From positions 1-37,721 of the forward strand of contig JANOLJ010000068.1 in the NCBI GenBank assembly GCA_031419715.1: DNA of 37,721 nucleotides, read 5' to 3'. Below are positions 23,493 through 32,023 of this stretch, one piece after another. The DNA comes from JAEMQF01 sp031419715 (lineage in GTDB: Bacteria; Pseudomonadota; Gammaproteobacteria; Burkholderiales; Burkholderiaceae_C). Under the pieces are notes generated by a model that did not search any database, was not told where the DNA came from, and saw only the letters and a program-made list of their open reading frames with translations. The translations under genes and the position numbers were made by a program. How positions within the stretch are numbered: position 1 is the stretch's first letter; each line of letters begins with the position of its first letter.

Positions 23493-24110
23493 TCAGGCGG
23501 GCGGCAGCGCGCCCAGCCAGTGCGTCGTGAACTCCGCCAGATCCTGGTGCACCGATTTCGCGAGCCGCATTTCGGTGCCGGTGTTCGGGCTGCCGTTGGG
23601 CGCGCGCAGCACCAGGGCGGTGTGCACCTGTGCGGGGATGCCGCGCAAGTAAGGCAGGTAGTCGTCGACAAAGGCCAGGGGCTGCAATTCCTCGATCGCC
23701 TCGGCTTTTGGGCTGCGCTCGCCCTCGGCGTTGCCGGTGGCGATGACGCGTTCGATCGGGAAGTCCAGCGCGCGCAGATTGCGTAGGCGCGCCGGGCCAT
23801 GTTCAAGCTCCAGCGCGGAAACGCAGACCAGCTCGAAGCCGGCCGCGACCAAGCGATGACAGGCGTCAACCGCGCCGGGCAGCGCCGGGCAGGTGGCCCA
23901 GAAATGCTCATCGAACTGGTCGCGAAACTGGGCGCGCCGCGTTGCATCCAGGCGCTCCACGTCCCAGCGGTCGATCGGCCAGTAGGCTTGCGGGTCGCGC
24001 TCGCGTGGGTAGGCGCCGAACGCGCGCTGCCAAGCGCTCGCGTAGGCGAGGTGGAAGTCGAGCAAGACGCCGTCTGCGTCCAGGGCGATCAGGGGTCGGG
24101 TCATGGGCAT
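23493..24110 (-). CDS. HAD family hydrolase
   Basis: This 205-residue protein is a haloacid-dehalogenase-superfamily hydrolase. Motif I is LDADGVLLDF (nucleophile and acid aspartates near 10 and 12), motif II a serine in CVSALE, motif III a lysine near SPKAEA, and motif IV FVDDYLPYL. A cap of about 80 residues follows motif I. The substrate is not evident; small phosphate esters are usual for this group. ATG 24110 or the in-frame ATG 24104 could be used. It is 18 bp downstream of the RNA methyltransferase gene and probably cotranscribed with it. Confidence 0.85.
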   Translation of the reverse strand: MPMTRPLIALDADGVLLDFHLAYASAWQRAFGAYPRERDPQAYWPIDRWDVERLDATRRAQFRDQFDEHFWATCPALPGAVDACHRLVAAGFELVCVSALELEHGPARLRNLRALDFPIERVIATGNAEGERSPKAEAIEELQPLAFVDDYLPYLRGIPAQVHTALVLRAPNGSPNTGTEMRLAKSVHQDLAEFTTHWLGALPPA

Positions 24111-24128
24111 TGCAGGTTCCGGGAGGGG

Positions 24129-25448
24129 CTACGGTTGCGCGCTCGCCCGCACGACGCGTGCCGATCCCGCCACCAGATCGAAGCGGAACAAGCGGCATTC
24201 GATCGGGCCGTTCCACATCGGGACGCGGCGAGATTCTTTCAGCCGCATCGCGCCGGGCAGCTTCATGTCGGGGCTGAGCACGTACGCGGTCCAGCCGGCG
24301 GGGTGGGTGGTGTAGGCGCGCTTCCAGTGGCTGGCCAGACGGGCGAAGAAGTCCGACGGCGCGCTGCGGTTGTCGTCGGCGGGCGGTGCGCTTGATGTGG
24401 GACTGGGCGACGCCGCGGTGGATGCACCCGATGCGGTTGACGCATGGCCCCGCGCCGACTTGCCGAGCGCCTCGATGCGCTCACCATACGGCGGGTTGAG
24501 CATCATCGTGCCCGGCATGGCCGGTGGCAGCTCGGGAGCCGGGCGTTCGAGCGCGTCGCCGCCATTGAACTGAATCGCCGCTTCGACACCCGCGCGCCTT
24601 GCGTTGCGCCGCGCGAAGTCGACCATGCGGAACGACACGTCGCTGGCGAAGATCGGCACCGCGCTCGCGTGAACCGCCGCCTGCGCCAGGCTCTGGCGGC
24701 GCTGCCAGTCGGCGCGGTGTTCCGGCGTGCAAAACGGCAGTTGCTGCTGAAACGCGAAGCGCCGCTTCAGGCCCGGCGCGATGCCGCAGGCGATTTGCGC
24801 CGCTTCGATGGCGATCGTGCCCGAGCCGCAGCACGGGTCGTGCAGCGCGCCGCCGTCTTGCAACGTGCCGCGCCAGCCGGCGGCAGCGAGCATCGCGGCG
24901 GCCAGAGTCTCCTTGAGCGGCGCGTCGCCCACGTCTTCGCGCCAGCCGCGCTTGAACAGCGGCTCGCCGGAGCTGTCGACATAGAGCGTGGCGTCGTGCT
25001 CGTCCAGGTGCAGCAACAACGGCAGGTCGGGCCGCGAGGTGTCGACGTTCGGCCGCTCGCCCGTGATCTCGCGCAACTGGTCGCACACGGCGTCCTTGAT
25101 GCGCAGCGCGGCGAAGTTCAGGCTCTTCAGCGGGCAGCGGTGCGCCGTGGTGTCCACACGCAAGGTGTGGCGCGGCGTGATCCAGCTGGCCCAGTCCACG
25201 CCGAGTGCCAGGTTGTAGAGGTCACTCTCCTCGCGATATGGACCTAACGCCACCTGTATCAGCACGCGCTGGGCCAGACGGCTGCCGAGGTTCAGCGCCA
25301 TCACATCGCCGACCGAGCCTGCCAGCGCCACGCCCCCGCGCTGGCCGCGCACGGGCGTGTTCGGCAACAGCCGCTGCACTTCGGCCGCGAGCAGGCCCTC
25401 AACGCCAGCAGCGCAAGGCAGAAACAGGGGCTGGGTCGCGGAACGCAT
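24129..25448 (-). CDS. THUMP-domain class I RNA methyltransferase (RlmL N-half type)
   Basis: The 439-residue product resembles the N-terminal half of RlmL (YcbY), which makes m2G2445 in 23S rRNA. It has the ferredoxin-like and THUMP region at the start (FLPCAAGVEGLLAAEVQRLLP, then VDTSRPDLPLLLHLDEHDATLYVDSSGEPLFKRGWR). The methyltransferase domain has DPCCGSGTIAIEAA and the catalytic NPPYGERIEALGK motif for exocyclic-amine methylation. Directly after NPPYGER comes an insertion of about 40 residues rich in Ala, Ser, Thr and Pro. The RlmK half is absent, as in most non-enteric relatives. It follows rpoN by 59 bp on the same strand. Confidence 0.9.
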   Translation of the reverse strand: MRSATQPLFLPCAAGVEGLLAAEVQRLLPNTPVRGQRGGVALAGSVGDVMALNLGSRLAQRVLIQVALGPYREESDLYNLALGVDWASWITPRHTLRVDTTAHRCPLKSLNFAALRIKDAVCDQLREITGERPNVDTSRPDLPLLLHLDEHDATLYVDSSGEPLFKRGWREDVGDAPLKETLAAAMLAAAGWRGTLQDGGALHDPCCGSGTIAIEAAQIACGIAPGLKRRFAFQQQLPFCTPEHRADWQRRQSLAQAAVHASAVPIFASDVSFRMVDFARRNARRAGVEAAIQFNGGDALERPAPELPPAMPGTMMLNPPYGERIEALGKSARGHASTASGASTAASPSPTSSAPPADDNRSAPSDFFARLASHWKRAYTTHPAGWTAYVLSPDMKLPGAMRLKESRRVPMWNGPIECRLFRFDLVAGSARVVRASAQP

Positions 25449-25507
25449 CGCAGCGTGGTGTCTCGTGGCTGGGAGCCTGTCGGGCCTTGGGTCGGGTCGG
25501 CGTTGGG

Positions 25508-27073
25508 CTACAGCGCGCGGCGCAAATTCGCCGGGGCGATGCGCAGGGCCTCGCGGTACTTGGCGACGGTGCGGCGCGCGACTTGAATGCCCTGTTCCTC
25601 AAGCATCTGCGCGATCTGGCTGTCCGACAACGGCTTGACCGGATCTTCGGCGCCGACGATCTGTTTGATGAGCGCGCGCACGGCGGTGCTCGACGCATTG
25701 CCACCCGCCTCCGTGTTCAGCGACGAGCCGAAGAAGTATTTGAGCTCGAACGTGCCGAATGGCGTGGACATGTATTTGGCCGTCGTCACGCGCGAAATCG
25801 TCGACTCGTGCAGGCCAAGTTCGTCGGCGATCTCGCGCAGCACGAGCGGCTTCATCGCGATCGCGCCATGCGCGAGAAATCCCTTCTGGCGTTCGACGAT
25901 CGCCTGCGATACGCGCCGGATCGTGTCGAAGCGCTGCATGATGTTCTTCATGAACCAGCGCGCTTCCTGCAGCCGCGAGTTCAGGCCCGCGCCCGCGCCA
26001 TTCAGCGCGGCGTTGGGCGCGGGCGCGCCGCGCACGGCGCGCGGTTGGCGAATCGCGTTGGCGTACATGTCATTGATGCGCAGGCGCGGCATCACGTCGC
26101 CGTTGAGCAGCACTTTCCAGCCGCGGCCTGACTTCTGCACAAACACGTCGGGCACGATCACCAGGCTTTCGGCATCGGCGAACTGGCGCCCGGGCTTGGG
26201 CTCCAGCGTCTTGATGAGTGCCTGCGCCTGCTTCAGTAGTTCTTCATCGGCGCCGGTCGCGGCGAGCAGCTTCTTCGTGTCGCGCCGCGCCATCAACTCA
26301 AGGTGTTGCTTGCAGATGATGATGGCGATGGCCTGCACTTCGCTGCGCGGCAACTGGCGCAATTGCAGCGTCAGGCACTCGACGAGGTCGCGCGCGCCCA
26401 CGCCGCAGGGCTCCATGCTTTGAACCCAGCGCAGCGCGCACTGCAGGCGCGCCGTCAGGTCTTCAAGCTGCTCCGGGTCGGCCGGGTGGTCGGTGTCATG
26501 CCCGGCGAGTTGCGCCGCGATCTCCTCAATCGGGTCTGCCAGATAGCCGTCATCGTTGAGCGACTCGATCAGCATCAACACAGCGGCCCCGTCCTGGGCA
26601 TTCAGGCGCATGCCGCGCAGTTGTTCGCGCAAGTGCTCCTGCAGACTCAGCGCGGAGCGGTCGCGCTCCTGCGTTTCGAATTCATCACCATCGTTGCTGG
26701 CTGTCGCCTTGCCCGGGGTTTCGCGAATGCCGTCGAAGTCTTCGCTTTCCGTGCCGTTTTCCCAGTCGTCGCGCTCCGTCGCGCCCGCCTGGCCTGCGTC
26801 GATCTCTCGCAATTCCTCCCCGCTGTCGTTGCCGTCACTGGCGCGTTCGGTCTCGCGCTCACCCGCGCGTTCGGCGGGCGTGCTGCGTTCGACCATCGGC
26901 TCGGCGGGGCCGGCGGCCTCGTCGTCGACTTCGAGGAAAGGATTCTGCTCGAGCATCTGCTCGACTTCCTGGTGCAGCTCCAGCGTCGAGAGTTGCAGCA
27001 GGCGGATCGACTGCTGCAACTGCGGCGTCAGCGCCAGGTGCTGCGACAGGCGGACTTGCAATGACTGCTTCAT
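25508..27073 (-). CDS. rpoN: RNA polymerase sigma-54 factor
   Basis: Sigma-54 directs RNA polymerase to -24/-12 promoters and needs enhancer-binding ATPases. The 521-residue protein has the Gln-rich region I (MKQSLQVRLSQHLALTPQLQQSIRLLQLS), an acidic region II at about 50-140, the core-binding domain, the helix-turn-helix around GLHESTISRVTTAKY, and the RpoN box ARRTVAKYRE near the C-terminus. It starts 8 bp after lptB, in the conserved lptA-lptB-rpoN order. The genes that usually follow (hpf, ptsN) are not here; an RNA methyltransferase gene follows instead. Confidence 0.97.
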   Translation of the reverse strand: MKQSLQVRLSQHLALTPQLQQSIRLLQLSTLELHQEVEQMLEQNPFLEVDDEAAGPAEPMVERSTPAERAGERETERASDGNDSGEELREIDAGQAGATERDDWENGTESEDFDGIRETPGKATASNDGDEFETQERDRSALSLQEHLREQLRGMRLNAQDGAAVLMLIESLNDDGYLADPIEEIAAQLAGHDTDHPADPEQLEDLTARLQCALRWVQSMEPCGVGARDLVECLTLQLRQLPRSEVQAIAIIICKQHLELMARRDTKKLLAATGADEELLKQAQALIKTLEPKPGRQFADAESLVIVPDVFVQKSGRGWKVLLNGDVMPRLRINDMYANAIRQPRAVRGAPAPNAALNGAGAGLNSRLQEARWFMKNIMQRFDTIRRVSQAIVERQKGFLAHGAIAMKPLVLREIADELGLHESTISRVTTAKYMSTPFGTFELKYFFGSSLNTEAGGNASSTAVRALIKQIVGAEDPVKPLSDSQIAQMLEEQGIQVARRTVAKYREALRIAPANLRRAL

Positions 27074-27081
27074 CGCCGGCC

Positions 27082-27867
27082 CTACATCCGGAAGTGTTCG
27101 CCGAGGTAGACCTTGCGCACGTCGGCGTTGTCGACGATCTCGGACGGCGTGCCTTCGGCCAGCACGCGCCCCTCGCTGATGATGTAGGCGCGATCACAGA
27201 TGCCCAGCGTCTCGCGCACGTTGTGGTCGGTGATGAGCACGCCGATGCCGCGGCGCTTGAGAAAACCGATGATGCGCTGGATCTCGATCACGGCGATCGG
27301 GTCCACGCCCGCGAATGGCTCGTCGAGCAGGATGAACCGCGGCTGCGTCGCCAAGGCGCGCGCGATCTCGACGCGGCGCCGCTCGCCGCCCGACAGCGCC
27401 GGTGCCGGCGAGCCGCGCAGCTTTTCGATGCTCAGGTCGCGCAGCAGGCCGTCGAGCAGCGGCTCGATCACCGCGGGGCGCAGTGGTTTTCCGTCGGCGC
27501 CGCGCTGCAGCTCAAGCACGGCGCGAATGTTTTCCTCGACATTGAGCTTGCGAAAGATCGACGCCTCTTGCGGCAGGTAGCTCAGGCCCAGGCGCGAGCG
27601 CTGGTGGATCGGCAAGCGCTCGATGCGCTGGCCCTCGATGCTGATTTCCCCGGCGTCGGCGCGCACCAGGCCGACGATCATGTAGAAGCTCGTCGTCTTG
27701 CCCGCGCCGTTCGGCCCCAGCAGCCCGACCACCACGCCGCTGTCCACGCCCAGGTGCACATCTTTCACGACCTTGCGCGCGCCGTAAGACTTCTCCAACC
27801 CCACGGCTTCGAGCCGGTGCGCCGACGCCGCCCGAATCTCGGGCGCACGAGGCTCGGCATCGCTCAA
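27082..27867 (-). CDS. lptB: LPS export ABC transporter ATP-binding protein LptB
   Basis: LptB powers LptFG to extract LPS from the inner membrane. The 261-residue ATPase has Walker A LLGPNGAGKTT, the Q-loop in YLPQEASIFRKLNVEENI, the signature LSGGERRRVEIARAL, Walker B FILLDEPFAGVDP and the H-loop in ITDHNVRET, all in the typical LptB wording. The first 20 residues are an extra N-terminal stretch (MSDAEPRAPEIRAASAHRLE). It overlaps lptA by four bases. lptF and lptG are not in this window. Confidence 0.97.
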   Translation of the reverse strand: MSDAEPRAPEIRAASAHRLEAVGLEKSYGARKVVKDVHLGVDSGVVVGLLGPNGAGKTTSFYMIVGLVRADAGEISIEGQRIERLPIHQRSRLGLSYLPQEASIFRKLNVEENIRAVLELQRGADGKPLRPAVIEPLLDGLLRDLSIEKLRGSPAPALSGGERRRVEIARALATQPRFILLDEPFAGVDPIAVIEIQRIIGFLKRRGIGVLITDHNVRETLGICDRAYIISEGRVLAEGTPSEIVDNADVRKVYLGEHFRM

Positions 27868-28550
27868 CGCGGCGCTCCGCCGAGCGCCGGACTCAGTTTG
27901 AGCTGCGGCTCAGTGGCGGAAGCCGCCGAGCCCGGAGCCGAAGCCGCTGCTAGCGCAGCACGCGGCGCGTCGCGCGGGGTCAGCACCGCACGCACGCGCC
28001 CGCCTGGGTTGGTGGGCGTGGCGGAGGCGCCGCCCGACACATTGAAAACCTCGTTCAGGTTGTCGTAGCTCACCAACTGGCCAGCGATCTCGTCGGCCAC
28101 CTGCGCGCCGCGCAGGCGCCGCACCGAGGCGTTGCCCATGAACTTGATGAGGTTGGCCTTGGCATCCACTTCAATGCGGTCGGCTTCGCCTTCGATGGTT
28201 TCATCCACGCCGTCGCGCTTTTGGCGAAACGTCGCCGGCTTGCCCGCCGCGCCGGTGGCCTGCGCCGAGTGGTAGCCCTCGGGCGTCTCGCGCACTTCGA
28301 TGCGCGCCGCGCGGATCAGCATCGTGCCCTTGGTGACCACCACGTTGCCGTTGAAAACGACGAACTGGTTCAGCAGGTCGATCTTCCCAGGCTGGTCAGA
28401 CTCGACTTGCAGTGGCTTCAGCCGGTCGGCGCGTTCCGCCGCAGCCCCGCAGGGGAATGCCGCGAGCCACGCACACAGCGCAGTGCCGGCGAGGGCGCGA
28501 CACTGACGCGCGACGCGGCTGAAAGAAGCAGGGAGAAGGGGGAAATGCAT
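27864..28550 (-). CDS. lptA: LPS transport periplasmic protein LptA
   Basis: LptA forms the periplasmic bridge that carries LPS from LptC to LptD. The 228-residue product has a signal peptide (ALCAWLAAFPCGAAA) and the OstA-like repeats: DRLKPLQVESDQPGKIDLLNQFVVFNGNVVVTKGTMLIRA in pattern, followed by ADRIEVDAKANLIKF and VSYDNLNEVFNVSGG. The last 40 residues are Ala-rich and probably flexible. It normally follows lptC, which here is 17 kb away on the opposite strand. A -10-like TAGAAT at 28577-28572 reads toward it, so it may now use its own promoter or readthrough from dsbA. Confidence 0.95.
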   Translation of the reverse strand: MHFPLLPASFSRVARQCRALAGTALCAWLAAFPCGAAAERADRLKPLQVESDQPGKIDLLNQFVVFNGNVVVTKGTMLIRAARIEVRETPEGYHSAQATGAAGKPATFRQKRDGVDETIEGEADRIEVDAKANLIKFMGNASVRRLRGAQVADEIAGQLVSYDNLNEVFNVSGGASATPTNPGGRVRAVLTPRDAPRAALAAASAPGSAASATEPQLKLSPALGGAPR

Positions 28551-28624
28551 AGGGCACGAAACTTGCAGGCCATTCTAGCCCGCTGATTTCGCGCCAGTAG
28601 CAGGTGATTTCGCCGTGCGTCAAG

Positions 28625-28646
28625 CAAGCCGCGCGCTTGCGGCTTG
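28625..28646 (-). terminator. Hairpin between dsbA and lptA
   Basis: CAAGCCGC and GCGGCTTG form a perfect 8-bp stem around a 6-base loop. It begins 14 bases past the dsbA stop. No T run follows, so it may be a weak terminator or an mRNA-stabilising stem. It lies in the interval that would hold one end of the proposed inversion. Confidence 0.45.
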
Positions 28647-28660
28647 TGTCACAGCAACAG

Positions 28661-29314
28661 TCAGGAGCCGGTGCGCAGCCGCTTCAGGAGGTGGTCCACG
28701 ACGGCCAATGCACGATCATTCGAGCCGGCCAGGCTGCCTGAGGTGTAAAAGCGCCCCTGCACGCCGAGCGCCGGAACGCCATCGATCTTGTAAGCCTCGG
28801 ACAGTTGATGGGCCTGGCGCGCTTTCGTCTGCACCGAAAAGGAATTGAACACGTCCAGGAATTTCGCGCCATCCACGCCGTTCTTGCTGACAAACGCCCC
28901 AATGTCGGCCGGCTTGTCGAGCATCTGGCGCTCGTTGTGCACGGCGTAGAACACCTTGCGGTGCAGTGTGGGAATCAGGCCCATCGCCTCGATTGCGAAA
29001 TACAGGCGCTGATGGGTTCCATGCGGCTCCGGGCGAAACGCCACGGGTGCGCGCCGGAACAAGACATCAGCCGGCAAGGTTTTGGTCCAGGCCTCCAGCG
29101 CGGGCTCGAACTCATGGCAATGCGGGCAACCGTACCAGAAGAACTCGACCACCTCCAGCTTGCCGTGCGCGGGCGCGGGCATCGGTTGGCTCAGGCGCAC
29201 GTAGTGTGTGCCTTCGACCGGCCCACCCTGGGCGCCGGCCGCGCCGGACGCCAGCAAACCCGAGGTGCCAAGTGAAGCGCCCAGCAGGCTGGCGGAAAAA
29301 TTGCGACGTTTCAT
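28661..29314 (-). CDS. dsbA: Thiol:disulfide interchange protein DsbA
   Basis: DsbA introduces disulfides into periplasmic proteins. The 217-residue product has a signal peptide (SASLLGASLGTSGLLASGAAGA), the active-site CPHC at 63-66 in EFFWYGCPHCHEFEP, and the cis-proline loop in GVPALGVQGRFYT. The length is normal. A GAGGA Shine-Dalgarno element precedes the ATG. It follows the SPOR gene by 106 bp in the argS-SPOR-dsbA order. The SDR gene expected after it is found instead next to lptC. Confidence 0.95.
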   Translation of the reverse strand: MKRRNFSASLLGASLGTSGLLASGAAGAQGGPVEGTHYVRLSQPMPAPAHGKLEVVEFFWYGCPHCHEFEPALEAWTKTLPADVLFRRAPVAFRPEPHGTHQRLYFAIEAMGLIPTLHRKVFYAVHNERQMLDKPADIGAFVSKNGVDGAKFLDVFNSFSVQTKARQAHQLSEAYKIDGVPALGVQGRFYTSGSLAGSNDRALAVVDHLLKRLRTGS

Positions 29315-29420
29315 GGGTGCAGTCCTCGTGGGTTCAGAAATTGATCAAAAGTTGGGGCGGCAGCTTAGCGCCAGAAGAAAGGGATTGCGGGTGCAGAACT
29401 CGTCGATTCGCGCACACGCA

Positions 29421-30131
29421 CTACCGTTGTACGCGCACCAAGCTTGCCTCGACGCCCGCGCCGGTCAATTTTTCCTTGGCCGCGTCAGCGTCATCCTTCT
29501 TGTCGTACGGGCCGACCCGAACCCGATACATGGTGCGCCCGCTCTGCTCGCGCTCGCTCAGGCGCGCTTCGAAGCCGAGCATGGCCAGCTTGGCGCGCTG
29601 TTGTTCGGCTTCTTCGGTCTGAGAAAACGCGCCGGCCTGCACAAAGTAAGTGAACGGATCGGGGCCCGTGCGGTTGACCGGCGCTGGCGCCGGCCGAACC
29701 GTGGCAACGGCGGACGCTGGTGCGGCGGCAGCGTCACCGAAGATTGCCGCCGGGTCGCGGGCGCCCGCAGGCGGACCGCCGCGCACGGCCGGCGCGTCGG
29801 TCAGCGATCGGGTTGCCGTGCCTGCGGGTGGCGGCGGGGCCGCTCCCGTCGTCGCGGGGGGCGCGGTTGTCACTGGGGCGGTTGCCGCGCCCGGCGCGCT
29901 GGCCGCGCTGCTCTGCGGCACGATGGCCTTGCTGCGCAGCGCGCTGTTCGGGTCCCAGTTCTTGTTCTTCTCGGCTTCCGCGGCGTCTTGGTCGGCGGTG
30001 CGCTGCGGTACCTTGTTCAGGAAGGGTATGGGCACCTTATTCACGTAGATGGCCACCCCCAGCGCGAGCGACAGGCCCACCAGCAGGCCCACGACCAGCC
30101 CCATGAGAAAACCGCTGCCTTGCAGTTTCAT
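29421..30131 (-). CDS. SPOR domain-containing cell division (FtsN-like) protein
   Basis: SPOR proteins bind denuded glycan strands at the division septum. The 236-residue product has one N-terminal membrane helix (GFLMGLVVGLLVGLSLALGVAIYV at about 7-30) with a short cytoplasmic start. A Pro/Ala/Thr-rich periplasmic linker spans about 60-155. The SPOR domain covers the last 80 residues (YFVQAGAFSQTEEAEQQRAKLAMLG ... YRVRVGPYDKKDDADAAKEKL). This is the FtsN layout. The start overlaps the argS stop by four bases, so the genes are coupled. Confidence 0.92.
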   Translation of the reverse strand: MKLQGSGFLMGLVVGLLVGLSLALGVAIYVNKVPIPFLNKVPQRTADQDAAEAEKNKNWDPNSALRSKAIVPQSSAASAPGAATAPVTTAPPATTGAAPPPPAGTATRSLTDAPAVRGGPPAGARDPAAIFGDAAAAPASAVATVRPAPAPVNRTGPDPFTYFVQAGAFSQTEEAEQQRAKLAMLGFEARLSEREQSGRTMYRVRVGPYDKKDDADAAKEKLTGAGVEASLVRVQR

Positions 30132-31873
30132 GCGTTCTCCGTTTTTCGCGCCGAGCTTGCCATGCGTTCAGGTGCGGCCACGCCGAGCAACCCCAGGGCG
30201 TTGGCGATCACCTGGCGCGTGGCCATCAGCAGGCCCAAACGCGCCGCGCTCAAGCGCGAATCGTCGATGACAAAGCGCTCGGCGGCGTAGTAGCTGTGAA
30301 ATGCGCCCGACAGCCCGCGCAAATAAAAAGCCACATCATGTGGCGCCAGGCCGTCGGCGGCGTTCGCCAACATGTCGGGGTATTCGGCGAGTTTGAGCAT
30401 CAGCGCGGTTTCGCTGGGTGCCACGAGCAAGGCCAAATCGGGGTGGGCGAGGCTTTCGCGCGTGCCGCCGCGCTCGAGGTACTGCTGCAATACCGAACAG
30501 ATGCGCGCGTGCGCGTACTGCACATAGAACACCGGGTTCTCGTCGTTTTGCTTGAGCGCCAGGTCGATGTCGAACACGAACTCGGTGTCGGCCTTGCGGC
30601 TGATCATGAAGAAGCGCACCGCGTCCTTGCTTGTCCACTCGATCAGTTCGCGCAGCGTCACGTAGCCGCCGGTGCGCTTGGAGATCTTCACCTCCGCGCC
30701 GCCGCGCATCACCGTCACCATCTTGTGCAGCAGGTAGTCGGGGAAGTCGGGCGGCGCGCTCGGGTTCGCGGCGCGAATTCCGGCGCGCACGCGCGCAATC
30801 GTGCCGTGGTGGTCGCTGCCCTGGATGTTGATCGCCTTGGCGAACCCGCGCTCCAACTTGTTCACGTGGTACGCCACGTCGGGAACGAAGTAGGTGTACT
30901 GCGCGGGTGCGGCAGCGGCGTGCGCCGTGCCGGCGGGGATGGACTTGCGCATCACCCGGTCTTTGTCGTCGCCGAAGTCGGTGCTGCGCAGCCACAGCGC
31001 GCCGCCATCCTCGAACGTCTTGCCCGAGGCGATGAGGCGCTGCACGATGGCATCGACCCGGCCCGACGAATACAGGCTCGACTCCAGGTAGTAGTTGTCG
31101 AAGCGCACGCCGAAGGCGCGCAGGTCCAGGTCTTGCTCATGGCGCAGGTAGGCCACGGCGAACTGGCGAATGCCGTCGAAGTCTTCAATGTCGCCCGATG
31201 CGGTGAACTCCCGGTCGTCGGCATGCACCGTCTTGCGCAGGCGGAACTCGGCCGCGACGTCGCTGATGTAGTCGCCGTTGTAGGCGTCGCTGGGCCAGGC
31301 CGCGTCGCCCGGGCTCAGGCCGTGCAGGCGCGCCTGCACCGAGCGCGCCAGGTTTTCGATCTGCACACCGGCATCGTTGTAATAGAACTCACGCGTGACG
31401 CGCCAGCCCTGGGTTTCGAACAGGTTGCAAATGGCGTCGCCCAGCGCCGCCTGGCGGGTATGCCCCACATGCAGCGGGCCGGTCGGATTGGCCGACACAA
31501 ACTCCACCAGCACCTGGCGCTCGGTGGGTGCCAAGCGGCCGAACTCGGCGCCGCGCGCCAGCACCTCGGACACCACGGCTTGGCGCGCGGCGGGCGTCAG
31601 GCGCAGGTTGATGAAGCCTGGGCCGGCGACCTCAAGCGCGGCGACGAAGCGCTGCACCGCGCTTTGCCGCTGCAACGCAGCGATCAACGCCTGGGCCACT
31701 TCGCGCGGCGGCGTGCCCATGGCCTTGGCCAACTGCAGCGCGGCTGTGCACGCGAGGTCGCCATGGGCGGCGAGCTTGGGTGACTCGAAAGCCGCAATGA
31801 CCCCGGTGCCGGGGCTGACTTCGCGGATCGCCTCGTGCAGCGCCGCGAGCAGCTCCTGTTTGGCTTGGATCAT
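30128..31873 (-). CDS. argS: Arginine--tRNA ligase
   Basis: ArgRS charges tRNA-Arg. The 581-residue protein has the Add1 N-terminal tRNA D-loop-binding domain and the HIGH-class motif HVGH at 135-138 within SANPTGPLHVGHTRQAALGD. The region around KISKRTGGYVTL takes the KMSKS place, and a helical anticodon-binding domain lies at the C-terminus. A short Ala-rich insertion (AGTAHAAAAPAQ) lies near residue 320. A TAGAAT element at 31885-31880 lies only six bases before the ATG, so the transcript may be nearly leaderless. It is divergent from the kinase gene. Confidence 0.97.
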   Translation of the reverse strand: MIQAKQELLAALHEAIREVSPGTGVIAAFESPKLAAHGDLACTAALQLAKAMGTPPREVAQALIAALQRQSAVQRFVAALEVAGPGFINLRLTPAARQAVVSEVLARGAEFGRLAPTERQVLVEFVSANPTGPLHVGHTRQAALGDAICNLFETQGWRVTREFYYNDAGVQIENLARSVQARLHGLSPGDAAWPSDAYNGDYISDVAAEFRLRKTVHADDREFTASGDIEDFDGIRQFAVAYLRHEQDLDLRAFGVRFDNYYLESSLYSSGRVDAIVQRLIASGKTFEDGGALWLRSTDFGDDKDRVMRKSIPAGTAHAAAAPAQYTYFVPDVAYHVNKLERGFAKAINIQGSDHHGTIARVRAGIRAANPSAPPDFPDYLLHKMVTVMRGGAEVKISKRTGGYVTLRELIEWTSKDAVRFFMISRKADTEFVFDIDLALKQNDENPVFYVQYAHARICSVLQQYLERGGTRESLAHPDLALLVAPSETALMLKLAEYPDMLANAADGLAPHDVAFYLRGLSGAFHSYYAAERFVIDDSRLSAARLGLLMATRQVIANALGLLGVAAPERMASSARKTENA

Positions 31874-32023
31874 GGCGAGATTCTACGTTTCGCATTTCGC
31901 ACTGACGCGAACGCAGCGCACGAGCACGGTTTGTGTCGATTTGTGCGCACCCGCTCGGCCGAGGGGCAATTTCTGCGTGCAATCATCGAGCCCGCTTTTT
32001 CGCCCCCAACGGGCTTGCCTGAG

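Noticed and set aside
30296..31783. 495-codon plus-strand frame
   Set aside because: It is the antisense of argS, with composition typical of a shadow frame.
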